A stretch of DNA of 33,644 nucleotides from a bacterium (GCA_021158185.1 JAGGVC010000058.1:1-33644), one strand, 5' to 3'; positions 14,583 to 24,081 are shown, counted from the first letter of the stretch. Made by a program: numbers and translations. The notes: a model not told the origin generated them from the letters alone.

Positions 14583-15592
14583 TGACTGACATTCTCTCAC
14601 AGGACGAAATCGATGCTCTGCTCGGCGCCTTGGATGCAGGTGACATTGAAACCGAGAACGGCGAGGGAGCGGCTGCCGCAGATTCTCACGCGCGCTTGTA
14701 CGATTTTAAGCGCCCAGACAAGTTTTCCAAAGAACAGCTTCGCACAATCCAAATGCTCCATGAAACCTTCGGAAGGCTTTGGTCGAGTGCATTGTCCGGC
14801 ATGCTCAGAAGCCTTGTCAATATGAGCGTGATCAGCGTCGATCAGCTTACATACAGGGAATTCCTTCTTTCGATGGCTGACCCGTCTGTGATCTGCGTGT
14901 TTTCGATGTCCCCGCTCGAAGGGCGAGCTGTTATTGAATTTTCTCCTGCAATCGCCTTCCCGCTGATCGACAGACTGCTGGGTGGGCACGGCGCGGCTGG
15001 CCATAAAATAAGGGAGCTGACGGACATTGAACAGCGGATTATCAGTACGCTTATCGAAGAGGGCTTGCTTTTCCTGAAAGAAGCCTGGGTGAGCATGACT
15101 GAGTTTTACCCGGAGATGCTTGCCGTTGAGAGCAATCCAATGTTCGTACAGATCGTTCCGCCAAGTGATATGGTACTGCTTCTATCGCTCGAGGCAAAGG
15201 TGGGCGATTTAACCGGAGTTATCAACGTATGTTATCCGTACATCGTGCTGGAGCCCATCCTGACACATCTATCGCAGCAGTTTCTTTTTGCAAGCTCAGG
15301 CAAGGGCGCCACGAAAGATACGCGTACAGCAATCCTCGATACCCTCAAGGAGGTCAGCCTTGATGTTGAAGTACAACTCGGCGAGGCGGAATTGACGTTC
15401 GGGGAAGCTCTTGACCTGAAGCCGGGTGATGTAATAAAGCTCAACACGAAGATTGACAGCGAGTTGAATGTTTCCGTTAGCGATAGGGTGAAATTCATGT
15501 GTGTTCCGGGTGTTCATCATGGTCATAATGCCGTGCTGATCACCCGCTTGATCGAGAACCCGGAGGAGAAGCTTAAAGATGTGCGCGTGTAG
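14582..15592 (+). CDS. fliM: Flagellar motor switch protein FliM
   Basis: 336 residues; ATG at 14582 sharing one base with the flbD stop. The N-terminal CheY-P-binding segment is [13 protein letters not shown] (residues 5-17). The CheC-like middle domain contains [19 protein letters not shown] and [12 protein letters not shown]. The C-terminal SpoA/FliN-like domain spans about residues 255-325 ([28 protein letters not shown]). It forms the C-ring with FliG and FliN/FliY and sets rotation direction. An intact EIDALL motif implies chemotaxis control through CheY, though no che genes are in the window. fliY overlaps its end. Confidence 0.95.
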   Translation: MTDILSQDEIDALLGALDAGDIETENGEGAAAADSHARLYDFKRPDKFSKEQLRTIQMLHETFGRLWSSALSGMLRSLVNMSVISVDQLTYREFLLSMADPSVICVFSMSPLEGRAVIEFSPAIAFPLIDRLLGGHGAAGHKIRELTDIEQRIISTLIEEGLLFLKEAWVSMTEFYPEMLAVESNPMFVQIVPPSDMVLLLSLEAKVGDLTGVINVCYPYIVLEPILTHLSQQFLFASSGKGATKDTRTAILDTLKEVSLDVEVQLGEAELTFGEALDLKPGDVIKLNTKIDSELNVSVSDRVKFMCVPGVHHGHNAVLITRLIENPEEKLKDVRV

Positions 15593-16724
15593 CGATCTAA
15601 TGTCACAGAATGACATCGATGCTCTTTTCGACAGCGCAGCTGAAAACGCTGCTCAGGAAGACAAGGCTGAAGTCTTTCTCAAGAAGCTCCAACCCATTGT
15701 CGAGAGAGCGCTTGACAGCATGACGTCCATCCTATCTGCTTTTATTGGCAAGGAATGCAAGCTGATTGCCTTTGAGGTCGTGCCGACAAGGACTGGTGAA
15801 CTGGCAGCAATGGTATCGGGCTCTGATATCGTGTTCGAGAGCGCTATCGAATTCGATCAGAAGTATCCGGCCTTTCTCATTCTGGAGCAGGATGCCGCCA
15901 AGAAAAGTGCGAACATGATGACGGGACAGCCTGCGGATTATGAACTTGATCAGCCCCTAGGCGACGAGCGTAAAGCCGCGGCTTACGAAATCATGAGCAA
16001 GATCTTTGGCGGAATCTCCGATGTTCTGCTCGGAAGAAACAAGTCAGAGAGCGACATTGCGATTGCCCAAGTGGAGGCGATCACGGAGAACCAAGTCTCG
16101 AAAATCGAAGGTTCGCTAGCGGAAGAATTCTACCTGGTGAGCGTTACGATGGATCTGGACAGCGGTGAAAGCTGGCATTACCAAGTGGTCCTGGGCAAGG
16201 ATCTTGCTGAAAATATTGTCTCAGCGCTAGGAGAAGACGAACCACCCCCCGCTCCCAAACAGGTTGTCACGGCGACTCCCCTGGAGGGTGTAGCTTCACC
16301 AGTAGAACCTCAACCGGACATAAGCGCAGCACCGGCTGCAGCCCCCCCTCAGCCTTCATCCGTTCCACCTCCTTCAGCCAGAGAGCCAGAGATAACGTAT
16401 CAACCCGCGCAGTTTCAAGAATTACCGGAAAGAACTGCGAGTTACGAGGCCAGGAATATGGATGTGCTCTTGGATGTTCCGCTGAACATTACGGTTGTGC
16501 TTGGCAGAAGCAAAGTACCCGTGAAGCAGGTTCTCGAATACGGCCAGGGATCGCTTATTACACTGGACAAGCTGGCCGGTGAGCCTGTTGACCTCGTCAT
16601 TAACGGGAAGTACTTCGCCAAGGGTGAAGTTGTGGTTATTGACGAGAATTTCGGCGTTAGAATATCTGCCATACTTTCACCTGAGGAGCGTATCCAGGCG
16701 CTAACATCGAGTCAGATGGATTAG
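15579..16724 (+). CDS. fliY: Flagellar motor switch protein FliY (FliN fused to a CheC-like domain)
   Basis: 381 residues. I used the ATG at 15579 because GGAGGAG lies 10 nt upstream; the in-frame ATG at 15600 ([10 protein letters not shown]) is the alternative. Order: FliM-like N-terminal peptide [11 protein letters not shown]; CheC-like domain (about 30-225); Pro/Ala-rich linker (about 232-285); FliN SpoA domain (about 295-375: [40 protein letters not shown]). Length matches B. subtilis FliY (378). FliY is a C-ring component, and some members dephosphorylate CheY-P. The CheC active-site pattern ExxN is not visible here: the aligned helix reads [10 protein letters not shown], with Ser for Asn, so phosphatase activity is doubtful. 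Confidence 0.9.
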   Translation: MCACSDLMSQNDIDALFDSAAENAAQEDKAEVFLKKLQPIVERALDSMTSILSAFIGKECKLIAFEVVPTRTGELAAMVSGSDIVFESAIEFDQKYPAFLILEQDAAKKSANMMTGQPADYELDQPLGDERKAAAYEIMSKIFGGISDVLLGRNKSESDIAIAQVEAITENQVSKIEGSLAEEFYLVSVTMDLDSGESWHYQVVLGKDLAENIVSALGEDEPPPAPKQVVTATPLEGVASPVEPQPDISAAPAAAPPQPSSVPPPSAREPEITYQPAQFQELPERTASYEARNMDVLLDVPLNITVVLGRSKVPVKQVLEYGQGSLITLDKLAGEPVDLVINGKYFAKGEVVVIDENFGVRISAILSPEERIQALTSSQMD

Positions 16725-16781
16725 GCTGTTTTATCGCTTGGCGATTCATAATTCCGGTCATGAAATCTCTGGGAAACGTGA

Positions 16782-16787
16782 TATAAT
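16782..16787 (+). promoter_or_regulatory. -10 box (TATAAT) upstream of fliO
   Basis: A perfect TATAAT, 57 bp after the fliY stop, with no convincing -35 hexamer. RNA would start near 16794, which argues that fliO translation begins after that point. Confidence 0.4.
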
Positions 16788-16818
16788 TCCGCCCGCGTTA
16801 GTGGTCTGGGGTGATGGT

Positions 16819-17580
16819 GTGCCGGTAAATGCAACTGTGCGGGTGATGACATGCGTATCAATCGCGCTAATTAGCCTTAATTCTAGCCTGGTACTTAACA
16901 TACCCCAATTTGTATCTGCATCAGATCAACCTGCAATTTGCTTAATTGCATTCGCTCAACAAGAGGAGGCTGCACCAAACCAGGATGACACGGCAGTAGA
17001 GGAACGGGCTGGCGGAGAGAGCGGCGATCCTGATGTGAGTGCCGCTGGAGGCAGCGAAGAACAACGAGACGAAATCCAGGAATCGCCTGACGACGATTCA
17101 CTGTCTGATTTTCTGCCCTCGAATGATGCGTCCGGCCCAGTATTCAAAGAGGATTTTCTGCCTGAGGATATGCCCGAAGCGGATATAGACTCGTTCAATC
17201 CCTGGCAGGCCGTTGCCGGATCGCTTTTAGTACTCGCGCTTCTCTTCGTGCTCGTGTGGTTTCTCAGGAAATTTGCAGGTCCGAACCTACGATTCACTTT
17301 GGGGCGGCAGATGCGCCACATTGAAACTTTATCCCTCGGTATGGGGAAGCAGGTAATCCTCGTTCAAGTAGGTGATCGGATTCTCATTCTCGGTGCAACG
17401 CAGAACGGGATCAGCCTGCTTGACAAGATGAGCTCCGAACAATTCAAAATGCTGCAGGACAGGGAGTTTGAGCACGTAGAGATGGTTAGCATCGAGGAGA
17501 TAGACGAGCCAATCGAGACGTCCTTTTCGGAGAAGCTTGGGGAAGTAAGAAAGCGTCTTGAAGAGGTAAAGGATGAATAA
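16819..17580 (+). CDS. fliO: Flagellar biosynthesis protein FliO
   Basis: About 253 residues. The start is uncertain. I chose the GTG at 16819, which follows GGGGTGAT and the -10 box at 16782; the ATG at 16846 is the other candidate, and the TTG at 16738 lies before the -10 box. A signal-like N-terminus (VSIALISLNSSLVL, possible cleavage after VSA) precedes an acidic Glu/Asp-rich extracytoplasmic stretch of ~90 residues. Then comes one membrane helix (about residues 137-153, AGSLLVLALLFVLVWFL) and the cytoplasmic FliO core (IETLSLGMGKQVILVQVGDR, ILILGATQNGISLLDK). FliO helps assemble the FliP ring of the export gate. fliP overlaps by 8 bp. Confidence 0.82.
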   Translation: MPVNATVRVMTCVSIALISLNSSLVLNIPQFVSASDQPAICLIAFAQQEEAAPNQDDTAVEERAGGESGDPDVSAAGGSEEQRDEIQESPDDDSLSDFLPSNDASGPVFKEDFLPEDMPEADIDSFNPWQAVAGSLLVLALLFVLVWFLRKFAGPNLRFTLGRQMRHIETLSLGMGKQVILVQVGDRILILGATQNGISLLDKMSSEQFKMLQDREFEHVEMVSIEEIDEPIETSFSEKLGEVRKRLEEVKDE

Positions 17581-18382
17581 GCGCGATCATCAAAGACGTA
17601 GACTGAAGATGATCGGCAGAGTTCTTCGCCGGCACAGGTTCACGTTGACGATTCTTCTCGGTCTTTTCATCGCCGCATATTGCACACCGCTTCTGGCGCA
17701 AGGGCTTCCCGCGGTTAATATCGACATCGGAACTGCCGAGGGTCCGAGCGACGTTGTCGGTCTTCTCCAGATACTCCTTCTTCTGACGCTTATTACGCTC
17801 GCACCGTCGCTTCTCGTAATGGTCACGCCATTTACTCGTATCATCGTGATCCTTTCGCTTCTGAGGAGCGCTCTCGGCACACAACACGCACCGCCCAATA
17901 CCGTCCTTGTGGGGATTGCGCTTTTCCTTACACTCTTCATAATGGCGCCGGTCAATTATCAAATCAATCAGAATGCCGTACAGCCCTATCTGAAGGGAGA
18001 TATCGAGTTCGGAACCGCAATACAACAGGCGGAGGCGCCCCTTCGGAAGTTCATGCTCGCGCAAACACGGCGCCGCGACCTTGCGCTTTTTACGGAGATG
18101 TCACGTCTGGAAAACGTGGAAACGATCGATGATATACCTACTTACGTTATCATCCCTGCATATATGATCAGCGAGCTCAAAACAGCGTTTCAGATCGGGT
18201 TCATCATTTTCATTCCGTTTCTCGTAATCGATCTAGTCGTATCGAGTGTGCTGATGAGCATGGGAATGCTCATGCTTCCGCCGGTACTTATCTCGCTGCC
18301 GTTCAAGCTGCTCCTATTTATACTGGCGGATGGCTGGCACCTCATTTTCGCAAGCATCGCAAAGAGCTTCAACATCGGCTGA
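17573..18382 (+). CDS. fliP: Flagellar export gate protein FliP
   Basis: 269 residues; ATG at 17573 after GAGGTAAAGG, overlapping fliO by 8 bp. N-terminal signal sequence after an Arg-rich start, with cleavage likely after LLAQG-type sequence near residue 44. Strong family blocks: LLLLTLITLAPSLLVMVTPF, TRIIVILSLLRSALGTQHAP, VGIALFLTLFIMAP, and near the end IPFLVIDLVVSSVLMSMGM, LPPVLISLPFKLLLFILADG. FliP forms the FliP5-FliQ4-FliR1 channel in the inner membrane. It is followed by a terminator and not directly by fliQ. Confidence 0.96.
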   Translation: MNKRDHQRRRLKMIGRVLRRHRFTLTILLGLFIAAYCTPLLAQGLPAVNIDIGTAEGPSDVVGLLQILLLLTLITLAPSLLVMVTPFTRIIVILSLLRSALGTQHAPPNTVLVGIALFLTLFIMAPVNYQINQNAVQPYLKGDIEFGTAIQQAEAPLRKFMLAQTRRRDLALFTEMSRLENVETIDDIPTYVIIPAYMISELKTAFQIGFIIFIPFLVIDLVVSSVLMSMGMLMLPPVLISLPFKLLLFILADGWHLIFASIAKSFNIG

Positions 18383-18387
18383 TTACG

Positions 18388-18424
18388 CGCCCGGGCCGTC
18401 AAAGGTTCGGGCGGAGACTTTTTT
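18388..18424 (+). terminator. Rho-independent terminator between fliP and fliQ
   Basis: A 10-bp stem (CGCCCGGGCC with GGTTCGGGCG, two G-U pairs) around loop GTCAAA, 18388-18413. After GAGAC comes a run of six T (18419-18424). It starts 5 bp after the fliP stop. The 5-nt gap before the T-run weakens it, so partial termination is possible. Confidence 0.7.
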
Positions 18425-18476
18425 GAGCTTTCCGGTGCTACATTTGCTGAAAGCGGATTACGGAAGTGATATTCTG

Positions 18477-18482
18477 TATAAT
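18477..18482 (+). promoter_or_regulatory. -10 box (TATAAT) upstream of fliQ
   Basis: Perfect TATAAT 53 bp after the terminator T-run and 53 bp before the fliQ ATG. No good -35 hexamer is seen at 16-18 bp. Together with the terminator it suggests that fliQ and the CAP-protein gene form a separate transcript. Confidence 0.45.
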
Positions 18483-18535
18483 AAGAAGTGGTCTTGGATT
18501 TCGACGACAGGGTATTTCGGAAGCGAGGGTTTTAT

Positions 18536-18802
18536 ATGAATGATGTGTATCTGGGAGTGGGGCATCGAGCGGTAATGACCGCCCTTCAAGTCGGCTTGCC
18601 CATCCTGATTACAGCGCTTGCAGTGGGGTTCATTATCAGTATTTTCCAAGCAGTTACGAGCATTCAAGAAGCAACTCTTACGTTCATCCCCAAAATCCTG
18701 GCAGTTGCGATGGCGCTGATTATCCTTGGGCCCTGGATGGCGAATACAATTACAACATTTTCGAGAGACCTATTCTCTAACGCTTGGTTGTACGTCAGAT
18801 AA
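18536..18802 (+). CDS. fliQ: Flagellar export gate protein FliQ
   Basis: 88 residues, the family's usual length (about 89), from the ATG at 18536 with GAGGG upstream. Two membrane helices, with ALQVGLPILITALAVGFIIS and then ILAVAMALIILGPWMANTIT; the intervening FQAVTSIQEATLTFIPKI is the FliQ hallmark. It is part of the export channel with FliP and FliR. fliR, flhB and flhA normally follow in Firmicutes-type operons but are not here. The next gene encodes a secreted CAP-domain protein 18 bp downstream. Confidence 0.95.
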   Translation: MNDVYLGVGHRAVMTALQVGLPILITALAVGFIISIFQAVTSIQEATLTFIPKILAVAMALIILGPWMANTITTFSRDLFSNAWLYVR

Positions 18803-18820
18803 GTGGAAAAAGATAGAATT

Positions 18821-19813
18821 ATGAAAATGAAGTACATAGCCCTGCTTGCATTCATCGCGTTTTTCATTGTCCATCCATCTTTGGCGTTTGCGCAGGATGA
18901 TCTGGACTGGAACATGTCCAGCATGACTGACGTAGAGCTAAGGAATCGCTATGGTGATGCGAGCGATGAAATCGGGCTGGATGATGCGAGAAAGCTGATG
19001 CTTAAGCTTGTGAACAGCGACCGACATGAATATGATCGACTGCCCAAGCTTCGTTTGCAAAAGCTTGCTTGCGATGTTGCGCAGGCTCACGCGGAGGATA
19101 TGGCCGACAACCGCTATCTCGGTCATTACGATCGTTCGGGTTGGAAAGCGCCTGAGCGCTACAACGCGGCTGGCGGCACGGATATGGTCATCGAAAACGT
19201 GAGCTACTGGGAGGTTGAGAACTTCGAGGCTGTCATCACACCCCAAATCGTGAAGAACTTCGAAGAAAGATGGATCAGAAGTCCCGGTCATCACAGGGCG
19301 ATTATGACTCCGCAGGCTACCCATTTGGGATTCGGCATTGCACTCGCCCGCCATGGCAATATCACGGTTATCACAGCGGTTCAGCTGTTCGTCGTGGACA
19401 AGAGCGACTTCAAGCCCGTTTCAGGGAGAATCAGAAGGCGGGGCAAGGAAAGCCCCGTCGTGAAAATTTCAGGAAGACTCCATTCGGGCGTTGCCTTTTT
19501 CTACGCCGCAGTGGGTATGGAGCCGCTTCCAGAGCCGATGACGCCCGAATTTCTCAATAAGAACTTATCGTCCTATCAGACGCCTGAGCCGTTCGCCGGC
19601 TACCTCGAACAGGTTGCCGAGGGCAGGCAGCGCCTGTCGAACCTGCAGACGCGATACACCTTTGCTCTCGGGCCGAACGGACTTGCAGTAAAAGGACAGG
19701 TGGAGCTTGGGAATGGAGATGGCAGCCCGGGCCTTTATTATATCTATGTCTTCGTGCGCGACGCGGACGGCAATGTCTATCCAATAATGATTCAGACCTG
19801 CGAAGTCGTGTGA
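18821..19813 (+). CDS. Secreted CAP/SCP-domain protein
   Basis: 330 residues from the ATG at 18821; the in-frame GTG at 18803 touches the fliQ stop but has no better ribosome site. Signal peptide of about 24 residues (cleavage after LAFA). The CAP domain spans about residues 52-190 with the usual landmarks: AQAHAEDMADNRYLGHYDRS, then IENVSY, then EERWIRSPGHHRAIMTP. These supply the likely His-Glu-Glu-His metal or catalytic groove. The C-terminal ~130 residues look like a beta-sandwich (LYYIYVFVRDADGNVYPI). Bacterial CAP proteins are extracytoplasmic with mostly unknown targets. Its position in the fliQ transcript suggests co-expression with export genes, but a functional link is unproven. It converges on nuoM, 91 bp away, with no clear terminator between. 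Confidence 0.88.
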   Translation: MKMKYIALLAFIAFFIVHPSLAFAQDDLDWNMSSMTDVELRNRYGDASDEIGLDDARKLMLKLVNSDRHEYDRLPKLRLQKLACDVAQAHAEDMADNRYLGHYDRSGWKAPERYNAAGGTDMVIENVSYWEVENFEAVITPQIVKNFEERWIRSPGHHRAIMTPQATHLGFGIALARHGNITVITAVQLFVVDKSDFKPVSGRIRRRGKESPVVKISGRLHSGVAFFYAAVGMEPLPEPMTPEFLNKNLSSYQTPEPFAGYLEQVAEGRQRLSNLQTRYTFALGPNGLAVKGQVELGNGDGSPGLYYIYVFVRDADGNVYPIMIQTCEVV

Positions 19814-19904
19814 TTCACATTGCGCCGTGGCGTGTCAAATGCTAGTTTGCAGTTCGGAACTTCCTCAAAAGCGATTTCGCAAGCATCATTTCTCTGGCGC
19901 GCAG

Positions 19905-21716
19905 CTAGCCGAGTAATCGTGCAGACATCATTGCGGAGAACGAGGAAAAGAGATCCATCAGCGGCTTCGGGTAAACGCCGAAAATGACCATAAACACTCC
20001 GAGCGGCGCAAGGCTCCACCACTCGCGTGTCGATAAGTCCTTGAGGTGATTCCATCGTTCCTTTGCCTTACCGAGGAATACGCGCTCGATCATCCAGAGC
20101 AGGTAACCTGCGGTCAGGATCATTCCGATTGCCGCGATGACCGCCATCCAGCGGAAGAAAACCAGCCCTGTTCCAAATCCCGGAACCTCGATACCCATCC
20201 AGAACGCTTCCGGAGCCTGGAATGTGCCCTTGAGTATGAGGAATTCACCCCAGAATCCGACAAGGCCCGGCAGTCCGAGCGACGTGAACGCCGCAAGGCT
20301 CATCATCCCCGTATATTGCGGCATCTGGTTGTATAGTCCGCCCAAATCAGCTATTTGCTTAGTATGGGCTCGGTCGTAGATCACTCCTACGAGAAGGAAG
20401 AGAGCGCCAGTCGAAAGCCCATGCGCGCACATAAGCATTATCGCACCGTTTATTCCGTCCTGGCTCATTACACTGATTCCGAGCGTCATATAGCCCATGT
20501 GCGAAACCGAGCTGTACGCTATCAGTTTCTTGAGATCGGCTTGAGCCATCGCAACGAGCGCGCCGTATATTATTGCGATTACCGAGAGAACCGCAATGAA
20601 CGGCCCAAGCTCCTTGGCGACGTCTGGAAAGGTCGGCCAGGCGACGCGGAGGAATCCGTACGTTCCCATTTTCAGAAGAACGCCGGCCAGGATGACGCTG
20701 ATTGCCGTGGGGGCCTCGACGTGAGCGTCAGGAAGCCACGTGTGGAACGGGAACATCGGGACCTTGATCGCAAATCCGACTATGAGTCCTACGAAGAGAA
20801 GTGTGCGGACAAGTGAACTCTGCCCAAGGAGTGCGACGCTGTCTGCTATTTCGAGCATATTCCAGCTTCCTATGTCATAGCTCGTAATCAGTCGCATTGC
20901 GATGATGCAGATAAGCATGAACACGCTTCCAAAGAGCGTATAAAGGAAGAACTTGATTGCGGCGTATTCCTTCCTTTTTCCTCCCCAGATTGCAATCAGG
21001 AAGTACATCGGCACAAGCATGATCTCCCAGAACACGTAGAAGAGGAAGTAATCGAGCGCCACGAAAACGCCGAGCATCGCAAATTCGAGTATAAGAAAAA
21101 GAACGAAGTATTCTTTTTCTCGGAATTTGATGCTGAAGCTTCCGATTAAGGCCATCAGGCCCACGAAGCTCGTAAGAAGGAAAAGTGGCAGCGAAAGACC
21201 GTCAATTCCGACGGTGTAATGAACCTTCAGAAGAGGAATCCACTCTACATCGAACCAGTGATTCGGAATCTGAAGATCTGGGCTGAAAACCGTAACGAAA
21301 CCGATTTTCAGGAAGAATATGCCAAGAAGAATGACGATGGATGTGGCTATCGAAAGGATGTACACCCAGGTTGATGAAAACTTCGGAAGCGCGCTTTTAT
21401 ATATGAAGCTTATCAGGAATGCTGCAACGATAATGAAGAGCACAAGGAGTGTGTATCCAAGTCCCGGACTGTTGGTGATGAACGGAAGCGGCCTTATCGA
21501 AAACGTCGGCACGGCAAGAGCGAAAACGGACAGGATAACCGTTGCAATTCCAATTATTAGCGAGAAAGCCTTGATCGCACGAGGTCTGTCTTTCGGGAAA
21601 AACATGATTGCGATGGCACCGAACAACGGCAGGAAAACAACCTGATTCAGCGGGTTCATAAAGAACAGCTGAAGCGCTGACAAGAAGCTTTCGTTTACAA
21701 TAACGACATTTCCCAT
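19905..21716 (-). CDS. nuoM: NADH-quinone oxidoreductase (complex I) subunit M
   Basis: 603 residues. Start is the ATG at 21716 because GAGG lies 8 nt upstream; a GTG at 21722 overlaps the nuoL stop but has no spacing. Antiporter-like proton-pumping subunit. Key residues: the Glu in FYVFWEIMLVPMYFLIA, the Lys in GFAIKVPMFPFHTWLPDAHV, the Lys pair in AMAQADLKKLIAYSSVSHMG, and the His in MCAHGLSTGALFLLVGVIYD. About 90 residues longer than E. coli NuoM (509), mostly near the N-terminus, where two additional hydrophobic segments appear (LLVLFIIVAAFLISFIY and WVYILSIATSIVILLGIFF). It is the last gene of the operon; nuoN does not follow. Confidence 0.95.
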   Translation of the reverse strand: MGNVVIVNESFLSALQLFFMNPLNQVVFLPLFGAIAIMFFPKDRPRAIKAFSLIIGIATVILSVFALAVPTFSIRPLPFITNSPGLGYTLLVLFIIVAAFLISFIYKSALPKFSSTWVYILSIATSIVILLGIFFLKIGFVTVFSPDLQIPNHWFDVEWIPLLKVHYTVGIDGLSLPLFLLTSFVGLMALIGSFSIKFREKEYFVLFLILEFAMLGVFVALDYFLFYVFWEIMLVPMYFLIAIWGGKRKEYAAIKFFLYTLFGSVFMLICIIAMRLITSYDIGSWNMLEIADSVALLGQSSLVRTLLFVGLIVGFAIKVPMFPFHTWLPDAHVEAPTAISVILAGVLLKMGTYGFLRVAWPTFPDVAKELGPFIAVLSVIAIIYGALVAMAQADLKKLIAYSSVSHMGYMTLGISVMSQDGINGAIMLMCAHGLSTGALFLLVGVIYDRAHTKQIADLGGLYNQMPQYTGMMSLAAFTSLGLPGLVGFWGEFLILKGTFQAPEAFWMGIEVPGFGTGLVFFRWMAVIAAIGMILTAGYLLWMIERVFLGKAKERWNHLKDLSTREWWSLAPLGVFMVIFGVYPKPLMDLFSSFSAMMSARLLG

Positions 21717-21721
21717 TATCA

Positions 21722-24070
21722 CTACCTCATTTTGCTTGGATTCAAGTCAATCCAGTCTTGAATACCCGCGACGTTGCCGAAAAGCCCGATGACGAGGGCG
21801 AGAACGGTGCTTAAAAGAATGACGAAGATGTACGTCTGGATATAACCGCTCTGAACCCTTCTTATGACCCAGTTGATGGCTATCCACATAAGCCCCGCAG
21901 CGTTGACTAGGCCGTCCACCACAGTCTTGTCGAACCATCCGGAAAGGAGCGCGAAGAATTTTGTTAGTGCTGCAACTGCGTTGACTGCGAAGTCAATCAC
22001 ATACTGATCGAAGATAAAGAAGATGCGTGCGAGCGAAAGCTTGGTGTCTTCTACATTGCGTACGATGAGCGGCGAGAGCATGCCCGTATAGAGATCGTCC
22101 ATGTAGTACTTGTTCACGAGCAATGTTTTCAGCCATATGAATCTGGCGGAAATTCCCGCAAATGCGGTCGACTTGCTTACGAATATCATCCAGCCTACGC
22201 CTACTCCTGCAAGCCCCATAAATGTAGAGAGAATCAGTACAAACCAGTTGATGTGCGGCATATGTGGGTGCGCAAATAGCCCATCCTGCACGAACGTCTG
22301 AAACCACGGGAACACCCCCGGTATGCCGGTAAATCCCCAGAGAAGGCCGAGCGTGCCAAGCACTATCAAGGGAATCGTCATGTTGAACGGGCTTTCTTTG
22401 GGCAAAGCGCCGTGAGGGGCATGGTGCTCATCATCGTGCTCGTCGTGTGGCGCTTCGTCGCCTCGGTACTTATCGCCCAGGAATGTCATGGCAAAAAGCC
22501 GCGTCATATAAAACGCGGTAATGAAGGCGGCGAGCTCGCCAAAAACGAATAGAACCCAGTAAACCGCCTGCCCGTCCATCGCCCTGTCGAAAACACTTAC
22601 CAGGATCTCGTCCTTCGAAAACCAGCCGGATGCAAACGGGAGAGCGACGAGCGCCGAGGTCGCCATCGCGAACGTAATGAATGTAATCGGCATGTATTTG
22701 CGGACTGCGCCCATATACCGCATATCCTGCTGATGATGACAGCCGATGATTACCGAGCCGCTCCCGAGGAACAGGCAGCCCTTGAAGAAAGCATGCGAGA
22801 TCAGGTGGAACATCGCGCCGACCCAGCCGCCAGCGCCGATACCGAGAACCATGTATCCGAGCTGGCTTATCGTCGAGTACGCGAGAACTTTCTTGATGTC
22901 GTTCATCACCGTTCCGAGAAGTGCGGCGATGAGAGCCGTAAATCCGCCGATTATGGCAACGATAAGAAGCGTTGTGGCGCTTGCCGCGACGATTGGAAAT
23001 ACGCGCCCCAGCATATACACACCTGCGCTAACCATGGCTGCGGCGTGGATCATCGCACTGACCGGAGTCGGACCTTCCATCGCGTCGGGAAGCCAGACCT
23101 GTAACGGAAATTGCGCGCTTTTGCCGATCGTGCCCATAAACAGGCAGATTCCCGCAGCAGTGATCCACGGCAGGATCGAGCTTTCCGCGCCGCTCGCACC
23201 GACAGGGAACTGCCGCCATATTTCGGAGAAGTCGAAACTCCCGACAATCATGAAGGTCATCACAATGCCGAGAAAGAAGCCTACATCGCCGATGCGTGTC
23301 GTTATAAATGCTTTCTTGCAGGCGTCCATTACGCTCTTTTTGGTGAACCAGAAACCGATGAGAAGGTACGAGCAAAGCCCCATAATCTCCCAGAACATGT
23401 ACATAAAGAGAAGCGAACTAGTAATTGTGTGGGCGATCATCGCCGCTGTGAAAAGGCAGATAAAAGCGTGGAAGCGCGGAAAGAGGCTGTCGCCATGCAT
23501 ATAGCCAACGCTGTATAGGTGGATCATGAAGCAGGCGATCGTGACCATAAGGAGCATGATCGCAGCCATCTTGTCGATGCGTACGCCGTACCGCACAGCG
23601 GTGATCTGCCGGTCGAAATCGGGATTTATGTCCAGTTTCGCACCGCCGCCATGTGCATCGCCGCCCGCTTCGCCGTGCGCTTCATCGTGTCTGGTCTCGG
23701 AAAGCTCTGCAGACAAAACGAGATGCCCGTTTCCTTTGTTCACGAAAGCCAGGTACCAAGGTGTAGCATCGTGCTCCGCAGAATTATTTCCGGTTCCGCC
23801 GGATGCGATCTGATTCTCAGTGTTTGCAGCTCTTTCGATCTGAGGATTGAGGTTGAATACCTCGAACGATTCTTCATACACATAGCCGGGCCCTTTGCCG
23901 ATCATGGTGAAAAGAACCATCAGCCCCATAAACGCTGCCAGTCCGGTCAGGATGGCCGAAAGGTTGCCGCTCCATCTGTCCTTCAGCGTTTTCGAGAAGA
24001 ACGTGATGAGAACGAACCCCAGAAACGGCAGGAGCGGAATAAAAATCGCTTTTTCAAGAAACCAGTCCAC
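21722..24070 (-). CDS. nuoL: NADH-quinone oxidoreductase (complex I) subunit L
   Basis: 782 residues. Start is the GTG at 24070, with GGAGG 7 nt upstream; a GTG at 24088 overlaps nuoK but lies before that ribosome site. Motifs: LLFMYMFWEIMGLCSYLLIG (key Glu), GTIGKSAQFPLQVWLPDAME (key Lys), HAAAMVSAGVYML, DIKKVLAYSTISQLGYMVLG. The C-terminal part with the long lateral helix and extra helices is present. Longer than E. coli NuoL (613): a loop of ~90 residues (about 55-150) rich in Asn, Gly, His and Glu precedes the conserved VRIDKMAAIMLLMVTIACF, and a His/Asp-rich loop (HDEHDDEHHAPHG) lies near residue 545. Likely periplasmic and cytoplasmic insertions respectively. Confidence 0.95.
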   Translation of the reverse strand: MDWFLEKAIFIPLLPFLGFVLITFFSKTLKDRWSGNLSAILTGLAAFMGLMVLFTMIGKGPGYVYEESFEVFNLNPQIERAANTENQIASGGTGNNSAEHDATPWYLAFVNKGNGHLVLSAELSETRHDEAHGEAGGDAHGGGAKLDINPDFDRQITAVRYGVRIDKMAAIMLLMVTIACFMIHLYSVGYMHGDSLFPRFHAFICLFTAAMIAHTITSSLLFMYMFWEIMGLCSYLLIGFWFTKKSVMDACKKAFITTRIGDVGFFLGIVMTFMIVGSFDFSEIWRQFPVGASGAESSILPWITAAGICLFMGTIGKSAQFPLQVWLPDAMEGPTPVSAMIHAAAMVSAGVYMLGRVFPIVAASATTLLIVAIIGGFTALIAALLGTVMNDIKKVLAYSTISQLGYMVLGIGAGGWVGAMFHLISHAFFKGCLFLGSGSVIIGCHHQQDMRYMGAVRKYMPITFITFAMATSALVALPFASGWFSKDEILVSVFDRAMDGQAVYWVLFVFGELAAFITAFYMTRLFAMTFLGDKYRGDEAPHDEHDDEHHAPHGALPKESPFNMTIPLIVLGTLGLLWGFTGIPGVFPWFQTFVQDGLFAHPHMPHINWFVLILSTFMGLAGVGVGWMIFVSKSTAFAGISARFIWLKTLLVNKYYMDDLYTGMLSPLIVRNVEDTKLSLARIFFIFDQYVIDFAVNAVAALTKFFALLSGWFDKTVVDGLVNAAGLMWIAINWVIRRVQSGYIQTYIFVILLSTVLALVIGLFGNVAGIQDWIDLNPSKMR

Positions 24071-24081
24071 GAACCTTCCTC

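Noticed and set aside
19814-19904. Bidirectional terminator between the CAP gene and nuoM
   Set aside because: Only short stems (CGCC/GGCG with a two-base loop; GCGA/TCGC) without T-runs on either strand; not supportable.
22746-23504. Long open frame (252 codons) antisense to nuoL
   Set aside because: Shadow of nuoL: no ribosome site, composition rich in Ile/Met/Pro/Arg as expected from complementing hydrophobic codons, and nuoL motifs are intact across the region.
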